This document shows, piece after piece, positions 53,554 to 64,000 of a stretch of DNA of 64,000 nucleotides. The position numbers and the translations under genes were made by a program. Positions within the stretch are counted from its first letter, which is position 1; every line of letters starts with the position of its first letter. The DNA comes from Cichorium intybus. Taxonomy: Eukaryota > Streptophyta > Magnoliopsida > Asterales > Asteraceae. The DNA lies in assembly GCA_023525715.1 (NCBI GenBank), contig CM042011.1, forward strand, positions 56,423,854 to 56,487,853, read 5' to 3'. The notes beneath the pieces were generated by a model. It saw nothing but the letters and a program-made list of their open reading frames with translations. It had not been told where the DNA came from and did not search any database.

Positions 53554-56404
53554 TGTCACACCCCCAAACCGTAATGGCGGAAACATTCGAGGGTGGATGA
53601 CTTCATGAACAATATCATAACAAAGTTGAACAACAGTGAATTCCAAGCACACAACCATCATTTAATCAATTGCAAATGTTACAAAGTTTACTTGTTTCAT
53701 GTTTCAAATACAATTGAAATGATATCAAAAATAGACAAAAATGACGTCGTAACGTCCCATCTTGTAGCGCTTGCATTACCTTATCAATTTCCTGAGAATA
53801 CAAGTAGTTGAAAAAGTGTCAACAATTAAGTTGGTGAGTTCATAAGATTTTTGCGTAAGAAATGTCCTTTGTTTGTAAGCGATAGTGTTGAAAACCAAGA
53901 AAATCCAATATTTTCTCATAAAAATGAACAAGTCTTTATATCCCAAAGACTAAAATGTAATATGTAAAATTGTAGTGTAATTTCCTTAGAAATTTGTATT
54001 TCTACGTAAACAATTTATAAAAATTATTAAGTTGATTATTTTCACATGTAAGATACCCTATAACCATACTATGACTAGTTGGCCTGCTGCGACGTTCTTC
54101 AGGCGTCGGAATGTTAGATATTTGGACACCTCAGACCTGCCGGTCAAGCTGTAGCTAGCAGCTCAGGTGCGGGGTTGTCAAGCCATGTATAGATATATAC
54201 TCAAATATCGCGCTCTCTTACCGAGACTCTGGTTATAAAAGTTCAGGATTTATAGTAGGTACTTATAAAAGTACTGTGAAGATTCATCTCACAAAAATGT
54301 ATGTATTCCAATCAACTTGTTTACGTACGATTTGTATATAAAAACTCTTGTAATCATCCATTATCATTTTTCCCATGATAATATAGTAATGTATAATAAT
54401 TATATATTTTTATATAATTATTTTTGTCATGTTCAAACGTCATAATAACCTTGTGTTCATAAACTATTCCAATAATAGTCTATTTTTAGTATTGCGTCGT
54501 AATAATCATATTATTGTGAATAATAATGAAGTAACTTATTCAAATGATTATAAATATCATCTTTTGAGATATTTCTCACAAAAATGGTGTAATAACTTGA
54601 TTATAACCATTTTTGCTAGAAAATAGTGCTTTTATTTATAAAAACATAGTTTTTACTAGTTTCCGTTTTTATAACGTTTTTATCCAAGATCTAGTATTTT
54701 TGTACACTTTATTTGTAGTTTTGTAACTTTTACACAACTTAATATGTCAAAGTGTTCATAATACATGGATCTATTCATATTTCATGTCAAATTCATCTTT
54801 ATAACATTTTTGTCCAAGATCTAACATTTTTACACACTTTATTTATAGTTTGGAAACTTTTACACTAACATTATATATCATTATGAATATCTTACAAAGA
54901 GTTATCCATATTTCATGTCAAAAGCATTTTTACACAAATATTAACTTTATAAACTTGTATAAATCAACATATATAACATTTAATCACATATAAACTTGGC
55001 TAAAACAACATTTATAGTAAAAGAACTTGTATTCTCCCCCAAAAAGGTTTGAAAAGATGAAAATGAGGGGTATGAACTCACCTTGAGTGGTAGATCTTAA
55101 GGTTTCTTGGTAGAAGGATGAAGAGTTTGGTTCTAGGACCCGGAGGACTCTTGGACAAAGCTATTATCCAATGGATTTCCGTGAGCATGTGTGTGTAAAA
55201 GAGTAAATGAAGGTATTTAGAACTTAATTCACTAGATGATCATAACTTACCAAGAAGGCTTGCAAGATACTTGAAGATGATGAAGAATTGAGCTCAAAGA
55301 CCTTTGGACAAAGCTATTATACAATGGGTTTTGATGGATGTTAGTGTGTGTAAAAAGGTGTAAAACTTGTGTTATGTATATTAGAATCAAAGAGTGAAGA
55401 AAGCTTACCACTTGGATTTGTGAAATGAACTTGAAAATGGAACTTGAGGATGAAGATGGTGGTTTCGGCTTTGGAGAGAAGAAGAGAGGGAGAGAGTGAG
55501 TGTGCCGTGAGAGAGGAGAGGGAGAGAGAGGAGAGGGGTTGATGGATGGTGTTCTCTTGACATAAGTGAAGAAAGGTTATGATTTCATTTGTTCCAAGTT
55601 AGATTTCATTCTAGTATTTTATTCTTAGCCTTTCTCTTTTGATCTAGCCATGAATAGTGACCAAGTGATGGCTTGGGTGGCCTATGGCTGCCGATGGGGT
55701 GGGGTGGGGTTGGTTTTTATAAAATAGCAATGTACTTATATAAAATGTGAGATTTTTATAAAATAGTAAGACGTTTTAGTGAAATTTTATGCGTTTTTGA
55801 CAAAACGATGTTCTAAATAATTATTTTGTATAAAAACATTGTCAAACATTTATTTTGATTGAATTATAACTTGTTGGGTGTCGGTACATGCGTTTAAGCG
55901 CATTATTCTTCCGATTTCGCGATTTTTGACGTTTTACCATAAATTGCATTTAGCTTTGGAATTAAATACTAGATATTATTACGTCACTTATCATATGAAT
56001 TCTTATTTCATATTTGATGTTTAAGGCACCACATTTTGTATTTTGAGTCCAAACCCTGTGTACATTTATCCGTTCACAGCGATTTAATGGTTGTAACTTC
56101 CACATACGAACTCCGTTTTCGACGTTCTATATATCCACAGGTTCGTATTTACGAGTAGATCGTTTTATGAATATTATTATTCTCAAAATAATAATTGTAC
56201 GATTATCGAATTTTTACGCTACAGTAGTTTGCTGTCCGTATTTTCGACTTTTAATCGGTAATTGTTTTGACTTAGCATACGTAATACTATAATATTAATA
56301 ATTCATCGCAAAAGTTATGGAAAATAACTATTCAACATATAAATTAAAGTATGCTTCGTTTGACTACAGTTGGCTTTTGTTGACCAAAATTTACAATTGT
56401 CACA
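53554..56404 (-). repeat. 5' LTR of the gypsy element
   Basis: Partner of 44365-47215 at the same length of 2851 bp. TSD base TACTT follows directly at 56405. No protein is supported inside it. Confidence 0.93.
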
Positions 56405-56409
56405 TACTT

Positions 56410-56947
56410 CATGGATCTCATCACGAGTAATTCTGAGACGATAATATCTTATGGTCTTGAAGCGGAGACATATGAGTTGAAATTTGTAAGTCGGTTGTGC
56501 ATTGATAATGCGTAAACGCATCGGTAACTCGATGTTTTAAAACGTATTGTTGTGCGCGATTTGATGAGTAAAAGACACAAGTATATGAGTCAAAGTTTAT
56601 TCGTTCATTTTGCCCTAACGGGAAAAGCGATATCGGTGGGCCCCTCGGTGATTTGGCGATTGACTTATAATGCTAGGCCTAGCGAGGACTGAATTGATGC
56701 GTTCAATTAGAAGTCATGTATCATCAAAATCAGGTACCGGGAAACATAGTATCGGACTGAGATTGATTCTAATCCATGTCTCAAGTCCGAATGATATCTT
56801 GTAGAACGGATGATCATATGATCATTTATCTTTAGACAGAACTGACGGGGTCAGAGTTCGGCATCGGCTTTTGGAAGCTACAATTTGTTGGTCAATTTAG
56901 AAAGCTATACTGGTAGTTATAGTCATAGACTTATCCAACTCGGAGAC
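56410..56947 (+). other. 3' interior remainder of the non-coding retrotransposon
   Basis: About 540 bp between the nested gypsy element and the 3' LTR. No ORF. It ends CGGAGAC, a weak purine tract, directly before the LTR. Confidence 0.6.
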
Positions 56948-58334
<1,387 letters not shown>

Positions 58335-58548
58335 ACATTATATTCATTTTTTTCACACGCAACATATGTGTAAAGAAAACTGAGATTAAACAGTTTTAAT
58401 AGATGTCTCTCTTATCATGTAATTCAAAATAGTTAATATGTTTTATATCAACTTAAAATAAAAATTATTACGTAAATGTTAATAAAAACAAAATAATTAC
58501 CTTTAATAACATATATTTTTAATTATTTGAACTACATAATTGTATATT

Positions 58549-58573
58549 GTGCAACGCGCGGGCATTCGCCTAG
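58549..58573 (+). mobile_element. Possible Helitron 3' terminus
   Basis: GCAACGCGCGGGCATTCGCC followed by TAG and then T resembles plant Helitron 3' ends (GC-rich block a few bases before CTAG, then a T). A clear hairpin and a matching 5' TC end are not seen. Confidence 0.3.
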
Positions 58574-59932
58574 TAATTCTATAATAAAGGTCATATATAT
58601 CAATGTAGTTTAAGATATCTCATCTATATTGAACCATATTCATTTTAAACTCTCCTAACTCTTCAACTTCCTACTATTTACTGACATCATTAATTTGTTT
58701 TATTACTAAATCTCTTAATCTTTCAACTAGTTAACCACTACAACCCAATTTTTTGAACTTAGGGTACTCAATTTCTATATATGACACATTGGTTAATATA
58801 ATGATATATATAGTTCACATAAGTTGATTAGGTTGCTAGAGTCTGAAAATAAAATGGAAAAAAAAACGACTTAAGAACATACAAATCTTTACTTAAAGTC
58901 ACATATTTATTTATACTAAATTTGAAAGGAAAAAAATAAATAATCTTAAACAAATTACAGTTCGCAAAGCAAAAGAGCTGTTGCATGCTTAGTTTTTCCC
59001 TAACATATTCATATTTTGGATATTAACAATGTCAGATAAGAAAAATGATATGAAAGTTGTGACGCTATTGTTAACCCAGTTGTTAAAGATTTAAAATTTT
59101 TATTTATTTTTCACATAAATACATAAAAATGAAACTTTAAGGTAAACAATCTTAGAAAAATAGATAATAAGATTAACAAAGGTGAAACTTGGCTATCATT
59201 TATTAATAAATTTTTTAAAAATAATATCAAAAGATGATAATTAGACTAGAAACAAACAATGCTGATTTTTTAATAAGTGAAATTAAAAGTTATGAAACTA
59301 ATTATTTTTTGTGTATTTATGTCACATTCCAAATTCCAAATTCATATTGTTTGTTTTGGACTTCTTAGTCCTTAAATATTCTTAATTTTTTTTAAGAAAT
59401 AAATAAAACCATTTTCTTTATCTTACACTATTTGTTTATATTTTTATGATTATATTAGTTAATTAGAAATATTTCAAATTTAAAATTATTAAAGAACATT
59501 TTGGGGTTTAAAGTTGTTATGGGAAAAAATCAAACTTTTCTGGACGAAGAAATAGAAAGATAAAACTTTATGATATAAATAACTTTTTTATAAAGAAAGT
59601 GTAAATAAGGAATTGAAAACTGATTAAATATTTTTAATTAATAAGTTAATTAGGAACGTATTCATATGTTTTTTTTCAAATATTTACGAGTTAAAAAGTT
59701 AATATTTAAAATATTAAAATATTATTTGTTTTGATTAGTTTGAAGTATTTTTTTTAATAATACAAAATTTCAACTCTTAATTAGAAGTTATTTATCGTAC
59801 ATCGCAAAATCAATATATTATAATTTTACGCCTACCAGTCTCATCGAAAAGGATAAATAACAATATGTTCTCATATACTACCTTTTTATTTTATAACTAG
59901 TACATTTTTTAAAAATTTTGAGATAAGTATTG
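58574..59932. other. AT-rich non-coding DNA
   Basis: No ORF, repeat or motif that can be supported over about 1.36 kb. Confidence 0.5.
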
Positions 59933-61691
<1,759 letters not shown>

Positions 61692-63108
61692 TTTAAGTTC
61701 AAATGAAAAATCTAAATAAGGCTAGGAACTTATGATTTTTTTAACACAAGTTTTTTCGAATAAAAAAAAACATACCTAATTTTTTTTTTTATCTTTAAAA
61801 ATATACATTTGAGGTGTATTTTCAGAAAAAAAAAATATATATATATGTGTATGCATACCTAATTGTTTAAGACTACATTTCACTTCTCAATGAGATATAC
61901 ATATTTTAAGATAGTGGGTGATTAAAAAATAGATGTAGCGCGAATAAAAAGGTCTCGTAATTTATTGTAGTGGATGGTTTTATCTTTGAGTGAATAAAGT
62001 GAGCACTTGAGGATTTTTTTCAAGCAATTCTCCATGACCTTTCTTTGATTCCTCCATAACTTTGTTACAAACAAAACCTATGCCATAGTTTCTGTCCTTT
62101 GATTGTTCATCAGATCAGGAAATATGTCATTAATTGTTCCATGTGCCTACATTAATGTCTATAAGTCTTGTTTGGTCCTCTTTCTTCCATCACAACATGT
62201 CTCAAAGTTCAAGACCCTTGGTCACCTTTTCTTGAAATAATAGTACTACCCTAACCTAATTGCTCTCTAGTCGTTCAAAAGTAATTCTGTTGGATTCAAA
62301 CAAATATTCTTTTCGATTTATGCCAACAGTAGTAGATATATTTTTGGCAGTCGAGCGTATATACATGCATTCAATTTGCATAGACTTGGTAAGATATGTT
62401 TTTGTGCATTTTTGGATGCTTAAAGCCTACTAACATAGTAACACTTGGAAACAAAAAGAAATAAGTATAGATAGTATACAATTCTTTGAATTAGGTCTTG
62501 TAGACTATTCTTCCTCCAATGGAAGTTGTATATTTACGTGATATATTAGGACGTCGTAATTAGTATTTTACCCGATCCTTAAGTAGATATGTTTTTGCGC
62601 ATTCATCAGACTTTTTTAATATACTTTTTTTTTCTTGTAAACTGCTAAGTAACCATCATTAAATGAAGTATTATATTAGGAACTTTTATTTGATCAACCC
62701 ATTAAATTGATCTTACATGTTTAAGAGAAAACTCTAATGGATAAATTGATCATGTCGAAGGAAGCTTGGTCTACATGCAATTTTAGTTGCAACGACTGAA
62801 AACTAACAAAGCTATAAGCTGTTTCGGTCTTTATTTAGAAACTGAATTCATATCATTTTCATCTCAGGATCACTGTTCTAAAAGGGAACGATGAATGTGA
62901 CGTTCGATCCTTTTAGGCTCATCGTCATATTGAAATTGTCTACAGAAAAGCTTAAGAAAATGTTGAAGCTTGTTAGTATTCCCTTTTTTCTAAATAAAAC
63001 AAGAACATAAACATTTAAGGGTCAGTAGGTGAACATTAAATTTAATGTGATTAATTCAATAAAATTTTCGATGTGTAGAAGAAATATTAAGTCATGACGC
63101 CCAAGCAA
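61692..63108. other. Non-coding DNA, no gene recognised
   Basis: AT-rich, with no ORF or repeat that can be supported. Confidence 0.5.
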
Positions 63109-63750
63109 TTTTTTTTTTTTTTTGGAACCACCAAAAATTTTATTAAAAAACCACCCTAGCAAGAAGCCAGGAGGCGGAACAACGGAAAAAAAAAATAAGA
63201 AAGTCAAATTTACAAGTTTACAAGTCTACTCGTGATTTTTAACCAACAAAAAAATAGATTAGTGACATTTCTGCCGTTTTTTAAGAAGAAGCTGGAATAT
63301 TAATTGTTAAAAACCCTATCGTTCCTGGATTTCCACATGCTCCAAAATGCACCGTAAACAAAACCCTAGAGGATTTTCCTTCTTTTTTTGGGCAGTGTCC
63401 CCATTCTACTGCAAAATTCACAACTTCCTGCGCCTTTGAGAATTTTGGAGGGGAAACGCCACACCATTGAAATAATCGAGTAATAACAGCACTAGCAAAT
63501 GAGCATTCCACAAGGATGTCATTAGCACTCTGTGGAAAAATCGAGCATAAGGGGACAGAGAATGGAGGGTATATGTACACCTCTAGCGCAAAGGGCAGTG
63601 GCCGTGTGTATGCCACCAAAGGACGCATGCCCAAAACATTAAGCATGACACCTTCAAGGGGGAAGCGAATACCAAGCCATGGTACCTTACCACGGGATTG
63701 TTTTGCTATCTTCATATCTATTAATCGCCTCATAATGTTGTGACTCAATT
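63109..63750 (-). pseudogene. 5'-truncated LINE remnant (reverse-transcriptase zinc-binding region)
   Basis: On the minus strand the ORF 63748-63281 contains PLCSIFPQSANDILVECSF and then FQWCGVSPPKFSKAQEV, the style of the zinc-binding region after the reverse transcriptase in plant L1-type elements. The same domain continues in another frame as VYGAFWSMWKSRNDRVFNN, so a frameshift lies near 63350-63400. The poly-T at 63109-63123 is the poly-A tail of the minus-strand element. Everything upstream of the zinc-binding region is missing. Confidence 0.7.
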
Positions 63751-63960
63751 GTTAAGGGTTTAAGGTATTTCTTATGACTTAATTAGATAAGCCCTAAAGT
63801 TATTTTTTTCTGAATTATATAAAGTATAATGCTATAATAAAAAAGGAACAAAAGTAGGATGTTAGAAAACCAAGACGCTATAATTCACAAAAAATATAAA
63901 ACTACTAAGAAACTCAAATTAAACGGGACAATGCACTGCTTAGAATACATGTCCTAAACC
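63751..63960. other. Short non-coding flank
   Basis: Nothing recognised. Confidence 0.4.
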
Positions 63961-64000
63961 CCTCCCCCCCCCCCCCCCCCCCCCCCCCACACACACACAC
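63961..64000. repeat. Poly-C then (CA)n at the window edge
   Basis: CCCTCC and about 24 C, then ACACAC. Homopolymer length may be unreliable. Confidence 0.9.

Larger units (their letters stand above)
44365..56404 (-). mobile_element. Ty3/gypsy chromovirus (Tekay-like), nested insertion, 12.04 kb
   Basis: Two LTRs of 2851 bp each flank one gag-pol frame on the minus strand. The 5-mer TACTT lies at 44360-44364 and 56405-56409, a clear target duplication. The order protease, reverse transcriptase, RNase H, integrase places it in Ty3/gypsy. A C-terminal chromodomain-like stretch and long LTRs point to the Tekay/Del lineage, which is inference. It interrupts the non-coding retrotransposon. The gag-pol frame has three stops, so this copy cannot make its own polyprotein. 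Confidence 0.93.

Noticed and set aside
63516..63743. Plus-strand ORF
   Set aside because: Shadow of the LINE zinc-binding region on the minus strand.

Overview
The window reads as nuclear DNA of a flowering plant: AT-rich, with spliced genes bounded by GT..AG introns, an IQ67-domain calmodulin-binding gene, and layer upon layer of plant transposons. The style of the ULP1-type transposon genes and of the Tekay-like retrotransposon makes an Asteraceae genome (lettuce-like) plausible, but that is inference. Only one ordinary host gene is evident (IQD, 31.86-33.96 kb). Nearly everything else is mobile DNA, its debris, or simple repeats.

Region 1 (1-18.8 kb) is a giant Mutator-like element (MULE) of about 18 kb, with ~100 bp terminal inverted repeats at 589-690 and 18489-18582. 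It carries an eight-exon ULP1-type cysteine protease gene (1941-7414, +) that can be assembled with an open frame of 1297 codons and a visible His-Asp-Cys triad. It also carries a shortened paralogue without the peptidase domain (9491-12244, +), a small two-exon gene (12562-13062, +), and a seven-exon FAR1/MULE-type transposase (13469-17746, -) with visible DDE residues, a FAR1 zinc finger, a SWIM finger and a C-terminal knuckle. This is the architecture of KAONASHI (KI) MULEs, and both key genes look unbroken. Its introns and spacers are studded with a 16-bp perfect palindrome, TTTGCACATGTGCAAA, and variants, some grown into minisatellites. I see no exact copy in the remaining 45 kb. A 420-bp hairpin at the window start carries the same palindrome and belongs to a neighbouring relative.

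Region 2 (18.8-31 kb) holds a 20-bp minisatellite (20.9-21.65 kb), a probable Copia LTR with primer-binding site (22.8-23.95 kb), a 1.37-kb non-autonomous MULE with perfect 9-bp target duplications (25918-27289), an 840-bp foldback, and a Pack-MULE-like element (28.5-30.3 kb) that captured an intron-bearing fragment of a PMT methyltransferase gene. A hAT MITE with a perfect 8-bp target duplication follows.

Region 3 (31-39.2 kb) holds the IQD gene, another hAT MITE, and AT-rich intergenic DNA ending in a ~157-bp tandem array.

Region 4 (39.3-57.8 kb) is a nested pair. A non-coding LTR retrotransposon with Copia-style LTRs (39276-57819) was interrupted by a young Ty3/gypsy Tekay-like chromovirus (44365-56404, -) with 2.85-kb LTRs, a 5-bp target duplication, one gag-pol frame broken by three stops, and an extra coiled-coil ORF between the 5' LTR and gag.

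Region 5 (57.8-64 kb) has microsatellites, a third TA-bounded inverted-repeat element (60041-61501), a possible Helitron end, a 5'-truncated LINE remnant (63.1-63.75 kb) and a poly-C/CA run at the edge. A recurring theme is that three different inverted-repeat elements sit exactly between (TA)n tracts.
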